The notes under the pieces: generated by a model | The model's input: the letters and a program-made list of their open reading frames with translations, nothing else | What the model was told of the DNA's origin: nothing | The model's database searches: none | Shown: positions 54,592-63,686 of the stretch, piece after piece | How positions within the stretch are numbered: the stretch's first letter is position 1 | Layout of the letters: the number at the start of each line of letters is the position of its first letter | Source of the DNA: Planctomycetota bacterium | Lineage (GTDB): Bacteria; Planctomycetota; Phycisphaerae; WQYP01 | Assembly (NCBI GenBank): GCA_021808485.1 | Contig: JAKBBN010000002.1 | Location: 1 to 64,000 of the forward strand | DNA length: 64,000 bases | Direction of reading: 5' to 3' | Program-made: the position numbers and the translations under genes

Positions 54592-54607
54592 CGCACCTGA
54601 GGGGCGT

Positions 54608-55606
54608 TTAAATCCTGGATTCGACCGCATCAACAAGGCGGCGAACGGCCGCATCCACCGGACCGGAAAGCCGGCAACCGGCGGCACGCGCATGACCGCC
54701 GCCGCCGAACGCGGCACACACGGCATTGACGTCCACCCGGCCCTTGCTGCGCAAGCTGGCGCGAAATTTATTGTCATCCGCTTCGGACAGGCAGGCGGAC
54801 ACTTCCACCTCCCCCACGGACAGCGGCATATCCACCAGCCCCTCGGTTTGCCACGGCTGGACATGGCATTCCGCCATGTCGCTTTTCAGGATATACGTCA
54901 TCGCCAATTTACCCGCGGAAAACCACTGCAGATGTTCCAGCGCCCTTTTCATCAGGTCCAGTTTGGAACGGCTTTCCTGCTGGGCGGTTAATGCATACAC
55001 GTCGCTGGGCGATGCGCCGGCTTCGATTAATTCCGCCGCTAGCCGGTGGGTGGAGGCACGCACGGAATCAAACCGGAACCAACCGGTATCCGCAACAAGC
55101 CCCGCCAGCAGGGCGACCGCCGTCGGCGGATCCAGCGGCACATTCATCCGCCGGTACACATCCGCCACCATCTCCACGCAAGCGGGCACATCGGTATTGC
55201 GGACAAGAATCGCGTGCGGCAGATCACCGGTGAGGTGATGGTCCAGAATAATAATTTTTTCCGCCATGGTGCGGAGCAAATCCGCGGCAGGCTCCAGTTG
55301 CATGGGCGCACTGGTATCCACCACCGCTATTAAATCCATCTGCGGAAGATTGGCCCGGCCCCATTCCGGCGTGTAATCCGCAAAGCCGAAGCCCCCGTCC
55401 GCCAGCAAAAATTTCAGCGGAGCAGGTACGGCGGAAAGACTCACCAGCACAACCTTTTTTCCCAGTCCGGTTAAGAGCCGGCACAAGGCGACCTGCGAAC
55501 CCAACGCATCGGCATCCGGACGAATGTGGGTGAAAACAGCGGCATGCCGCGCGGCTTTCAAGCGGTTGATCCAGGCCGTCATGGCCGTTGCAATGTCTGC
55601 GGTCAT
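54608..55606 (-). CDS. nrnA: DHH/DHHA1 phosphoesterase, NrnA-like oligoribonuclease
   Basis: A 332-residue manganese phosphoesterase of the DHH family, degrading short RNA and cyclic-dinucleotide products (pApA or pGpG) or pAp. Motifs in order: FTHIRPDADALGSQVALCRL, IAVVDTSAPMQL, IIILDHHLTGDLPH (the DHH), VADTGWFRFD, and the DHHA1 end AFGGGGHARAAGCRL. The ATG at 55606 has AGGAGA 8 bases upstream. It follows ribF by 16 bases, probably in one operon. Confidence 0.93.
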   Translation of the reverse strand: MTADIATAMTAWINRLKAARHAAVFTHIRPDADALGSQVALCRLLTGLGKKVVLVSLSAVPAPLKFLLADGGFGFADYTPEWGRANLPQMDLIAVVDTSAPMQLEPAADLLRTMAEKIIILDHHLTGDLPHAILVRNTDVPACVEMVADVYRRMNVPLDPPTAVALLAGLVADTGWFRFDSVRASTHRLAAELIEAGASPSDVYALTAQQESRSKLDLMKRALEHLQWFSAGKLAMTYILKSDMAECHVQPWQTEGLVDMPLSVGEVEVSACLSEADDNKFRASLRSKGRVDVNAVCAAFGGGGHARAAGCRLSGPVDAAVRRLVDAVESRI

Positions 55607-55622
55607 TGGGTCTCCTGTCTGC

Positions 55623-56612
55623 TTAAACATTTACGGCGGCGGCGGTCGGCGGCCCCGGCGGGAAAGATGACATATTGCGTGCCTTAAGTACATCGGAAAT
55701 TTTACGTACATCGTGTGCTATCTGCCGACGAAGCGCCTCCGCATCGGCAAAAACCTGCTGATCGCGCACAAACATGGCGAACGCCAGATCCACCGTTCGG
55801 CCGTACAGGTCCTGGTCAAAATCCAGCAGGAACGCCTCCACCCGGCGCTGCTGTCCTTGAAACGTCGGATTAGTCCCGATGCTGACAGCCGCCTGACAGA
55901 CAGTCCCGGCCGTTACCGCCCATCCGCCGTAAACCCCATCCGCCGGAATAAGCTGCGAGGTTTGCAGATTAACGGTGGGATAGCCAAGCAATCGCCCGCG
56001 CCGGTCTCCCTGTTCCACCTGCCCGCGCAGCGTGAACGGCCGGCCCAGCAGAACGGCGGCATCCTGCATGCGGCCATGGCCCACCAGCCAGCGAATCAGC
56101 GAGCTGCTGACATTCACCAGCGTTTGATCCGCCAGAGCCGCCTCCTGCGTGGGCACAACCATGGCCTTCCAGCCGAACCGCGCCGCATTTTCCATGAGCG
56201 TGTCAACCGTTCCGGCGGCGCCTTTGCCAAACGTAAAATTGGCACCCTCCACCAGGCAGCTGACGGCGAACTGTTCCCGGAGCACGCCGGCCATGAACGC
56301 CTCGGCCGTCATGTCCAGTAATTCCGCATTGGTGCGGTACAACACAACGGCATCGGGCGAAAATGATTCCAATGCCTCCAGTCGCTGCTCCAGCGTCATC
56401 AGCGGCGGCCGCGGGGCGGCGGGTTTTAAAATGTTCATCGGGTGCGGATCAAACGTCATGATCACGAACGGTCGATTGCGCTCCACGGCGATCCGCCGGC
56501 CAGCGGCCAGCATTCGCGCATGGCCCCTGTGGACACCGTCAAAATTGCCGATGCACATGACGCCGCCGCGCCATTGGGGTAAAAAATCGGCCGACGTGTG
56601 AATGACTTTCAT
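55623..56612 (-). CDS. ribF: Bifunctional riboflavin kinase / FAD synthetase
   Basis: A 329-residue enzyme making FMN and FAD. The N-terminal nucleotidyltransferase domain shows MCIGNFDGVHRGHARMLAAG (H-x-G-H motif), and the C-terminal kinase domain shows RPFTLRGQVEQGDRRGRLLG, YPTVNLQTSQLIPADGVYGG and FLLDFDQDLYGRTV. The PTVN block carries the kinase metal site. The ATG at 56612 is used; the frame upstream starts at TTG. It lies between the E2 gene (51 bases upstream) and nrnA. Confidence 0.95.
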   Translation of the reverse strand: MKVIHTSADFLPQWRGGVMCIGNFDGVHRGHARMLAAGRRIAVERNRPFVIMTFDPHPMNILKPAAPRPPLMTLEQRLEALESFSPDAVVLYRTNAELLDMTAEAFMAGVLREQFAVSCLVEGANFTFGKGAAGTVDTLMENAARFGWKAMVVPTQEAALADQTLVNVSSSLIRWLVGHGRMQDAAVLLGRPFTLRGQVEQGDRRGRLLGYPTVNLQTSQLIPADGVYGGWAVTAGTVCQAAVSIGTNPTFQGQQRRVEAFLLDFDQDLYGRTVDLAFAMFVRDQQVFADAEALRRQIAHDVRKISDVLKARNMSSFPPGPPTAAAVNV

Positions 56613-56663
56613 TCCGGCAGTATAGTCGGGCGCATAAATTAATTTCAAATTGCCGCTATGCGG

Positions 56664-57950
56664 TTAAATCAGCATGGCCAGCGGATTTTCCAGTATACCC
56701 TTGAGCCGGCTTAAAAATTCCGCCGCCAGTGCGCCGTCGACCACGCGATGATCCGATGAGAGCGACAACGTCATGACCTGCGCCGGAACCACCTGCCCGT
56801 TTTTTACCACCGGTCGCGCTTCGGTTCCGCCCACGGCCAGAATTGACGCCTCGGGAGGATTGACAATGGCCTGGAATTCGCGGATGCCGTACATCCCCAA
56901 ATTGCTTATCGTAAACGTGCTGCCGCCCATCTGGCCGGCCTTGAGTTTGCGGGTTCTGGCCAAGTCGGCAAGTTCCTTGATCTCCGCGGATATCTGCCGG
57001 ATTCCTTTGGTTTGGGCGTCGCGCACCACCGGCACCACCAGCCCGTCATCAATTGCCACGGCGATTCCCAGGTGCACCGTCCCATGCTGCACAATGGCCG
57101 TGGGTGTAAAGCTCGCATTAATGGCCGGCGTCTGGGAAATGGCGGTGGCCACCGCTTTGGCGATAAAGTCCGTCACGCTGAGCTTCACCGGGGCAAGCTG
57201 CTCATTGGCCGCTTTGCGCAGTGAAAGCAGTGCGTCCATCTGCACATCAATGGATACATAAAAATGCGGAATTGTCTGTTTGGCTTCCAGCAGCCGCCGG
57301 GCAATGGTCTGCCGGATGCTGGACAACGGAATGGTTTTCGCTTCCAGAACCGCGACCGGTGCAGCTGCGGCCGATCGCTTCGCCACGGGGGCGCCGCCGG
57401 TGGATGCGGAAAGCACATCCCGTTTGATAATTCGACCGTCCGGACCGCTGCCTTGCAGGCCGGACAGGTTTACGCCCATTTCCTGAGCAATCTTTTTCGC
57501 CAACGGCGAAATACGCCCGGTCTGGCGCCCGTCCGCCGGCGCCGGGGCTGATGCCGCTGCGGGAGCCGGAGCGGCGGTTACAACCGGCGCGGGGGCCGGT
57601 GCGGGAATCGGGACAGCGGCCGGTGCGGATGTCGCTGGTGCTGCAGCTGCCGGCGCGGCGGCCTTCACCGAACTAGTCGCCACTCCTTTGGCCACCGCGG
57701 CTACATCCTCCCCCGGTTTGGCCAACACCACAATTAAACCGCCCACCGGAACTTTTCCACCTTCCGGGATCACGATTTTAGCCACGGTCCCGGCTTCAAA
57801 CGCCTCCAGTTCCTGAGTCGCCTTGTCCGTCTCGACCTCCGCAAGGATGTCGCCGGGTTTAATCGCTTCATTTTCCTTTTTAACCCAGCGAACAAGTGTG
57901 CCGTCTGTCATGGTGTCGGAAAGCTTGGGCATGGTAATTTCAATGGGCAT
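56664..57950 (-). CDS. Dihydrolipoamide acyltransferase (E2) of a 2-oxo acid dehydrogenase complex
   Basis: A 428-residue E2 subunit. The lipoyl domain has EVETDKATQELEAF with lipoyl Lys43. An Ala/Pro-rich hinge follows, then the E1/E3-binding domain ISPLAKKIAQEMGVNLSGLQ. The catalytic domain has IPHFYVSIDVQMDALLSLRK and SSDHRVVDGALAAEFLSRLK with the catalytic His and Asp. It is probably the pyruvate complex E2, but the E1 and E3 genes are not in the window, so branched-chain or 2-oxoglutarate types are not excluded. AAGGA lies 7 bases before the ATG. Confidence 0.92.
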   Translation of the reverse strand: MPIEITMPKLSDTMTDGTLVRWVKKENEAIKPGDILAEVETDKATQELEAFEAGTVAKIVIPEGGKVPVGGLIVVLAKPGEDVAAVAKGVATSSVKAAAPAAAAPATSAPAAVPIPAPAPAPVVTAAPAPAAASAPAPADGRQTGRISPLAKKIAQEMGVNLSGLQGSGPDGRIIKRDVLSASTGGAPVAKRSAAAAPVAVLEAKTIPLSSIRQTIARRLLEAKQTIPHFYVSIDVQMDALLSLRKAANEQLAPVKLSVTDFIAKAVATAISQTPAINASFTPTAIVQHGTVHLGIAVAIDDGLVVPVVRDAQTKGIRQISAEIKELADLARTRKLKAGQMGGSTFTISNLGMYGIREFQAIVNPPEASILAVGGTEARPVVKNGQVVPAQVMTLSLSSDHRVVDGALAAEFLSRLKGILENPLAMLI

Positions 57951-58005
57951 TTTGGGTCCTTTAATCGCCTTCTTCAGTCCGCGCATCGGACCGGAACATT
58001 GCTAT

Positions 58006-58034
58006 AGTGTAGCCCGGTTTGGCCGGTACGTTAA
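58006..58034 (-). promoter_or_regulatory. Possible promoter of the E2-ribF-nrnA operon
   Basis: TTAACG, a 17-base spacer, then TACACT (four of six each) on the minus strand, about 55-85 bases before the E2 ATG. Confidence 0.3.
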
Positions 58035-58078
58035 GCGCCACGGCGACTTCGGCGGGTCGACCATCCGCCGCCGCGACT

Positions 58079-59290
58079 TTACAGAAGATCAAAGGACTCC
58101 AGCCTGCACTTTTGTTCCCGTTCATACATGGTCAATAATCTCTGCCGCAGGGCGCCATGGTCCGGCGCATAGGCGCTGAAATTCGCCGCCACATCCGTCA
58201 ACAACCGCACCAGTCCGAAAAAATCATCCAGGTGAATCGTTTCCGCCGCAATATGCGCGCCGGCTGTCGGTATTGCCGCCGGGGAGTCCGCGTCGGCCAT
58301 GTTGTGATAATTGCCCAGCGCCAGGCAAACCGCCGCAGCATCATACCCGAAGGCCGCAAACGCCGTTGAATCGCAGGTTCCGCCGTCCATCAACTGCCGC
58401 TGAAAGGCAAACGCGTTGTCCTGATCGGCAATCCCGCCGGCACGCATCGAAATAAATCGCGTCAGCGACGGGCTGAATGTCATTGTTTTATCCCCCACAC
58501 GAATCACCGGCCCGCGTCCCTGAGGGGCATGCGGCATTGCCCGGCTGGTTTCAATGCCGATAACGGCACAGCCGGCGGGAATCAATTCGCGGACGGCCGC
58601 GGCCAGCGCGCCGGCAAAACCGACCTCTTCCGCCCGGGTCAGCAAAAGACGGACATTCGCCGCAACCTTCCCGTCGATCAACCGGTCAAGTACATACAGC
58701 CCCACCGCCGCGCCGGCGAGGTCGTCGCATACGCGGGCGGCAAACATCCGATCAAGGCAATGCGAATCGGGTAAAGCCCACATCCCTATGCTGCCCGGCC
58801 CAATACGCCGCACCTGCTCCGGCAGACATTCCGGCAGCCAGGCGAGCTTGGCGCGAATCGGCGACGTGCCGGAGGCGGCCTCCACCGCCGCCACCCGCGC
58901 CGGCAACCAGCGGCCCGCAGGCAGCAACGGCTGATCATGCGGCAATTTCAAGGCGGCGTCCGGCAGCCAGAATTGCACCTTGGCCCCGGCAAAACAGCTC
59001 GGTTTAACTCCCCCGCGAAAAATAGCCGTGAATTCGCCGTCCGCACCGCACGCCTCCACCAGGAAGCCGGGGTGATCCATATGGGCTTCCAGCACCAGTT
59101 CCGGCACATGGTCCGCCGCGGCGCGGTATAAAAGATGCAGATTGCCGACGGCATCCGTGCGCACCTCAATCGCGGATTTCCGCTCCGGGGATCCGGCCCA
59201 GTGCCGGATATACGCCACGACGTATGCTTCCGCATAAGGTGCGGTGGGAACATCGCACAGACCGGCGAGAATTGTCAGATCTTCGCTCAT
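58079..59290 (-). CDS. M42-family metallopeptidase (aminopeptidase/glutamyl-type)
   Basis: A 403-residue zinc/cobalt peptidase of the M42/M20-like family. VLEAHMDHPGFLVEACGAD holds the first metal His and Asp, RVCDDLAGAAVGLYVLDRL the bridging Asp, and LTRAEEVGFAGALAA the catalytic Glu pair. GIETSRAMPH gives another ligand, and the last His is in GNYHNMAD. It would release N-terminal residues from peptides in the cytosol. Its ATG overlaps the stop of the upstream membrane protein gene by 4 bases (ATGA), which suggests translational coupling. Confidence 0.87.
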   Translation of the reverse strand: MSEDLTILAGLCDVPTAPYAEAYVVAYIRHWAGSPERKSAIEVRTDAVGNLHLLYRAAADHVPELVLEAHMDHPGFLVEACGADGEFTAIFRGGVKPSCFAGAKVQFWLPDAALKLPHDQPLLPAGRWLPARVAAVEAASGTSPIRAKLAWLPECLPEQVRRIGPGSIGMWALPDSHCLDRMFAARVCDDLAGAAVGLYVLDRLIDGKVAANVRLLLTRAEEVGFAGALAAAVRELIPAGCAVIGIETSRAMPHAPQGRGPVIRVGDKTMTFSPSLTRFISMRAGGIADQDNAFAFQRQLMDGGTCDSTAFAAFGYDAAAVCLALGNYHNMADADSPAAIPTAGAHIAAETIHLDDFFGLVRLLTDVAANFSAYAPDHGALRQRLLTMYEREQKCRLESFDLL

Positions 59291-61107
59291 GGTGCTTGCG
59301 TTTCCGATGACTCGCCGCCGAGGTCGGCAGACGCAACCGGCGGCGGCTCGCCGGCGCCCGCGGGTGCGGGAATGGCCGGCATCTTGCGCCCCAGGCCGGT
59401 ATCGCCGACATCGGCCGATACTTCCGTCAGCGGCTGACCGTCCACATTCTGTCTTACCAACAGATACATGATGGTGCTGCTGGTAAAGCCGAATGATATC
59501 ACATACGCGCCCAGCAGGCTTACCAGTAAAAACAGCCAGAAGTAAAGCCCCATCGCCCCGATGTATTCACTCCAGTTCATCGCCCACCAGTTGATCGGCG
59601 GAACAAGACGGCTGAATCGCGGCGCCGCCCACATGCTGTCCAGTTTGCCTCCGCCTGTGTACCATCCGTGCGTCACACCGAAAAAGCTCATGCCCCATCC
59701 GGCAACGGCGTGGGTCGCAGACAGCAGCACAAACAGGGCGAAGGTAAGGAATAAATAGGTCAGCGCGCCGTAAATCAGCGAGCAGATGCTGTAAAACAGC
59801 AGTCGCCACGGCCGGGAGTACACATAGCTGAAACTGCGGCTGATGGCGTCAAACGAATCCGAACCTTCCACCGCCAGCGTGGGATAAATAAGCGTCGCCC
59901 CGCCCAGCAGCCCCAGCACCATCAGCATGATAATCAGGCCGCCCAGCAGAAATACAACAAATCCGAACCCGATCAAAATTTCACCCAGAATCGGAATCGC
60001 GCCGGCCATCGCGATAACACCGAATGCCAGTGACGTGCCGGCAATCGTGGCCAACGGCAGCAACGGTGCTTTGATAAACGACCCAATATGCGCCCGCACA
60101 AACCGAATGACCGGCCGGATCTCCGGATCCTGACCGGCCAGCTTCAACGCCGAATAGCGGCAAATGAAGGCCCCGGCAAATGCAATCGCCGCAAGGCTTA
60201 TCCCCAGAAACACCAGCAAACTCACGATATATCCGGTGCGGCGGAACAACAACACCACCGCACTTTCATGGGCGCCCCGCTGCATGGGAGCGGTGCCCAG
60301 AATAAGCCACTCCGGCACCGTGACAACCATATTAATCAGGCAACCCGCCACCGTATCGGACTTCCATACGCGATGCACGGAACCCGGCGCCACGGCCAGT
60401 TGCAGCCGCCACACCGGCGCCCTGCCGGAACCGTCGCCCTGTGCGGCCGTTGAATTCCCCTCCGGCGCCACGCGAATGATGCCCAGTGCCGCATCCAAAA
60501 GCCGCGAAAACTTCAGACATTCAAAGCGCATCGCCGCGTCAAAAATCCCCCGTCCGACGGTATGCCGCAGCGCGTTCATTTGTGCCAACAGCATTTTGGC
60601 TGCGCGTTGCCGCAGCTTTGAGGGCCTCACGGTGCTGCCGTCGGCCGCGGTGGGGGTAATCTGATAACTGTCCGCGACGCTGCGCTGAAACTGTTTTTCA
60701 AACGCCGCCCGGAGTGAGGCATAGGCCGCCCGCGGATTGCGGCTTTCAGCGGCGATCTGCGCCGAGGACAAATTACCGGCATAGGTATCCAGCACCTGCG
60801 TTAACAACTGCCCGCGGTTATCCTGAGCCTGCAGCACGTAGTGCCGATAGTCGGCAGCTTTCATGGATTGAAATGTACTGATTTCCCCGGAAATAACCTG
60901 CGGACCCCATATGCCGTCAAAAACCCGCCCCGCCGTGTAAATGCAGACAACCGCCAAAAGCGCCGCCAGCCAGTTCGCCGGTTCTATCGCCAGACGAAAC
61001 GCACGAAACAGGCGGCAAAAACCGAATCGCGCCGGCCAGTCCGCCTGCCCGCAGGTCACGAGCTCCGCGGACGGCGTTGGGGATGAAACTGATGATTTCT
61101 GCGTCAT
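59287..61107 (-). CDS. Large polytopic membrane protein of unknown function
   Basis: A 606-residue protein. The N-terminal anchor is at about 45-62. A soluble loop of about 230 residues follows (ADYRHYVLQAQDNRGQLLTQ, RNPRAAYASLRAAFEKQFQR), and then about six spans between 285 and 560, with Gly-rich IAMAGAIPILGEILIGFGF and repeated small residues. The C-terminal tail is acidic and Pro-rich. No transporter motif is recognised. It is coupled to the M42 peptidase gene by a 4-base overlap. Confidence 0.65.
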   Translation of the reverse strand: MTQKSSVSSPTPSAELVTCGQADWPARFGFCRLFRAFRLAIEPANWLAALLAVVCIYTAGRVFDGIWGPQVISGEISTFQSMKAADYRHYVLQAQDNRGQLLTQVLDTYAGNLSSAQIAAESRNPRAAYASLRAAFEKQFQRSVADSYQITPTAADGSTVRPSKLRQRAAKMLLAQMNALRHTVGRGIFDAAMRFECLKFSRLLDAALGIIRVAPEGNSTAAQGDGSGRAPVWRLQLAVAPGSVHRVWKSDTVAGCLINMVVTVPEWLILGTAPMQRGAHESAVVLLFRRTGYIVSLLVFLGISLAAIAFAGAFICRYSALKLAGQDPEIRPVIRFVRAHIGSFIKAPLLPLATIAGTSLAFGVIAMAGAIPILGEILIGFGFVVFLLGGLIIMLMVLGLLGGATLIYPTLAVEGSDSFDAISRSFSYVYSRPWRLLFYSICSLIYGALTYLFLTFALFVLLSATHAVAGWGMSFFGVTHGWYTGGGKLDSMWAAPRFSRLVPPINWWAMNWSEYIGAMGLYFWLFLLVSLLGAYVISFGFTSSTIMYLLVRQNVDGQPLTEVSADVGDTGLGRKMPAIPAPAGAGEPPPVASADLGGESSETQAP

Positions 61108-61224
61108 GGCCGCCTATGGTAACAGGCCCGCGGCGGCAGCAAAAGCCCTCCACCGGGCGGGGTTGCCCGGCCGCCGTACAACCAGCCGCGTAAGGGCCGG
61201 CACGCGCGGCGGCGCATGATCTGC

Positions 61225-62085
61225 TTACGCCATTGGATTCTGCGCCCAGCCCAATTTGCGCGCCAGCATATTCCAGTGAGACAATGCCGGATTCTCCACC
61301 AGCCGCAGGGCATGCGCCGAACGCCGGACAATGATGTGCTGCCCGGCGGCCAACGGCCGATTCACCTGCCCGTCAAAACTGACCATCGTCCCCGGATTTA
61401 CCCGCGTGGCGTCAATTCGCACCACCCCGTCGGCGGACAGCACCACCGGACGAAAGGACAGCGAGTGGGCGCAAATCGGCGTGACCACCAGCGCCGCCAA
61501 TTCCGGTGAAATCAACGGCCCGCCCGCGGAAAGGTTATATCCTGTTGATCCGGAAGCGGTGGACACGATCAGTCCGTCCCCGCGAAAACTTACGGTCGGT
61601 TGGCTGTTGAATGAAACCCGCATGTCCAGCATACGAAACGGCAGACCGGCGTTAAGCGCCACATCATTCAATGCCGGACAGGAAAAAACGCTGCGGTCCG
61701 GCTCGCCGGGTGACGTTCCGGCTTCCCATATCACGCCTTCCAGCATCATGCGCTGCGTTTCCGGTGCGTTGCCGGATAAAATTAAATCCACATTCCGCCC
61801 GAATTCCTCCATGGAAAATGCGGCCAGATAGCCGAGTTTTCCGAAGTTGATTCCCACAATACGGGCATGAATGCCGGCGATAAACCGCGCCGCCTGCAGA
61901 ATGGTGCCGTCCCCGCCGAAAATTACCAGAATATCCGGCTTAAACGCCTCCAGTTGTGCCGGCGCGGCCGGTTCCATGACCTCCAACGCCCCGCAGTTCC
62001 GATGACTTTTCAGCAATTCCAATACATGGCCCGCGGCGCTCACGGCGTCCGGCTTGGTGGAATTGGCTATTAATCCGACTCTCAT
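61225..62085 (-). CDS. nadK: NAD kinase
   Basis: A 286-residue enzyme phosphorylating NAD to NADP. LVIFGGDGTILQAARF holds the GGDGT motif, GINFGKLGYLAAFSMEEF the second block, and DGLIVSTASGSTGYNLSAGG the third. The ATG at 62085 is the conserved start MRVGLIANS; the frame upstream to 62319 is not conserved. It shares a 179-base divergent region with the DnaJ-like gene, and the membrane protein gene lies downstream. Confidence 0.95.
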   Translation of the reverse strand: MRVGLIANSTKPDAVSAAGHVLELLKSHRNCGALEVMEPAAPAQLEAFKPDILVIFGGDGTILQAARFIAGIHARIVGINFGKLGYLAAFSMEEFGRNVDLILSGNAPETQRMMLEGVIWEAGTSPGEPDRSVFSCPALNDVALNAGLPFRMLDMRVSFNSQPTVSFRGDGLIVSTASGSTGYNLSAGGPLISPELAALVVTPICAHSLSFRPVVLSADGVVRIDATRVNPGTMVSFDGQVNRPLAAGQHIIVRRSAHALRLVENPALSHWNMLARKLGWAQNPMA

Positions 62086-62264
62086 GCAGCGTAAAATACC
62101 CGCACCGGCTTTCCACGGCCAGCCCTGCCGTCGGGCCGCCGGGCCGATATAATATCGGGAACCGAGCCGGCGGGCTGCCGGGCGCGGCTGAAGACCGTCC
62201 GGCGGCACGGTCCGCTGTGGACGGCCGCCGTGCAATTTGAACTTGATAGATGAGGTTGTTCGCC

Positions 62265-63248
62265 ATGGCTGGAACACCGCGGGATTATTATGACATTTTG
62301 GGTATCGGCCGAACCGCAAAGCCGGAAGACATCAAGTCCGCCTATCGTAAGCTCGCACGCAAATTCCATCCGGATGTCAACCGGAATGACAAAGCCGCCG
62401 AATCCCGCTTCAAGGAAGTTCAGGAAGCTTATGACATCCTGAGCGATACAAAAAAACGACAGGCCTATGACCAGTTCGGCCATGCTGGCGTCAGCAGCGC
62501 CGCCGCGAGTGAAGCCGCAGCCGCGGCTGCGGGTGGCGGCGGCGGGTTTCGCTATCAACGACCCACCGGCGGCGGCGGCGCCACCATGGACTTCGGTGAA
62601 ATCGACCTTGATGATATCTTCGCCTCATTCGCCCGTGGCGCCGGCCGGGGCCGCGGGCGCGGCCGCACCCAAACCTCGACCGTACCCGATCAGCCGCCCG
62701 CTGCGGATATCATTCATCACGTCACACTGACCTTTGAACAGGCCGCACACGGAACCAGGCTGGACCTGCGGCTGGATACCATGGGGCGGGCTGGTTCCGA
62801 GACCCTGAGCATAAAAATCCCGCCCGGTGTGGAGGAGAATTCCAAAATCCGCGTGCGCGGCAAGGGGCAGCCTGCAGCCGCCGGAACCCGCGGCGACCTG
62901 ATCATTATCACGCACATTACCCCGCACGATTATTTTACACGACAGGGCAAAGATATTATTCTCGACCTGCCCGTATCCCTCACCGAGGCCGCCTCCGGCG
63001 GCACCGTGCGGGTGCCCACGCTTGGAGACCCGCTGGATGTGCGCATCCCACCCGGTATCTCCAGCGGGAAAAAACTGCGCATCAAGGGCCGCGGAATAGC
63101 TTTACCGGATGGCGCCAAGGGGGATCAACTCTGCCGGGTATTGATCCAGCTTCCGCCCGACCTTACCGAAGCCCAACGCCAATCTCTGGCCGCCGTCGAT
63201 GCGGCGCACCCGCACAATCCCCGGGAAAATACGGGATGGCGGATATGA
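62265..63248 (+). CDS. CbpA/DnaJ-type co-chaperone without zinc-finger domain
   Basis: A 327-residue J-domain co-chaperone of DnaK. The J domain DYYDILGIGRTAKPEDIKSA and its HPD (35-37, in FHPDVNRND) stimulate the Hsp70 ATPase. An Ala/Gly-rich linker replaces the G/F region. The C-terminal substrate-binding domains follow (HVTLTFEQAAHGTRLDLRLD; DIILDLPVSLTEAASGGTVR; GISSGKKLRIKGRGIALPDG). The four CxxCxGxG repeats of DnaJ are absent, so it is CbpA-like. The ATG at 62265 has GAGG 9 bases upstream. Confidence 0.92.
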   Translation: MAGTPRDYYDILGIGRTAKPEDIKSAYRKLARKFHPDVNRNDKAAESRFKEVQEAYDILSDTKKRQAYDQFGHAGVSSAAASEAAAAAAGGGGGFRYQRPTGGGGATMDFGEIDLDDIFASFARGAGRGRGRGRTQTSTVPDQPPAADIIHHVTLTFEQAAHGTRLDLRLDTMGRAGSETLSIKIPPGVEENSKIRVRGKGQPAAAGTRGDLIIITHITPHDYFTRQGKDIILDLPVSLTEAASGGTVRVPTLGDPLDVRIPPGISSGKKLRIKGRGIALPDGAKGDQLCRVLIQLPPDLTEAQRQSLAAVDAAHPHNPRENTGWRI

Positions 63249-63285
63249 TCCGGCGGACGAATTTATAATCCCGCGGGAGTATGCA

Positions 63286-63648
63286 ATGGGATTTTTCTTG
63301 CGAGTTGCCGCATTGGCTGTCCTGATTTCCACGGTTGTCGCCGGGGCGCCCGCCTCCGGCGCCGTCCCGACCCAACGCGCCGCAACGACAACTGCCGCCG
63401 GTGTTGCAAAGCACCACCCCCAACGGATGGTGACCCTTCTGGGACTGACAATAGGCGCGGCCCTGACGTTGATTGTAGCGGCGGCAATTCTCAGCCTTTT
63501 ACGCGCCGCACGCCGATTGATCATCGGAAAAGAACTGAAGCATGAAAAAACGCCCTACGTGGACGCATGGAAACTTGCCGGCAAAAGGCTCCGACCGCCC
63601 ACGGAAAAGCGCAACAACGATGAACTTTCGGATTCGCCTGACCCGTAG
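63286..63648 (+). CDS. Small exported or membrane protein
   Basis: A 120-residue protein. The N-terminal signal peptide FFLRVAALAVLISTVVAGAP is followed by an Ala/Thr-rich linker, then a membrane span (about 48-70: MVTLLGLTIGAALTLIVAAA) and a basic cytoplasmic tail. GGGAG lies 7 bases before the ATG at 63286. It follows the DnaJ-like gene by 37 bases. Function unknown. Confidence 0.6.
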   Translation: MGFFLRVAALAVLISTVVAGAPASGAVPTQRAATTTAAGVAKHHPQRMVTLLGLTIGAALTLIVAAAILSLLRAARRLIIGKELKHEKTPYVDAWKLAGKRLRPPTEKRNNDELSDSPDP

Positions 63649-63686
63649 ACACAGACTGATTAATCGCCCCGCCGCGAACGCAAAAG

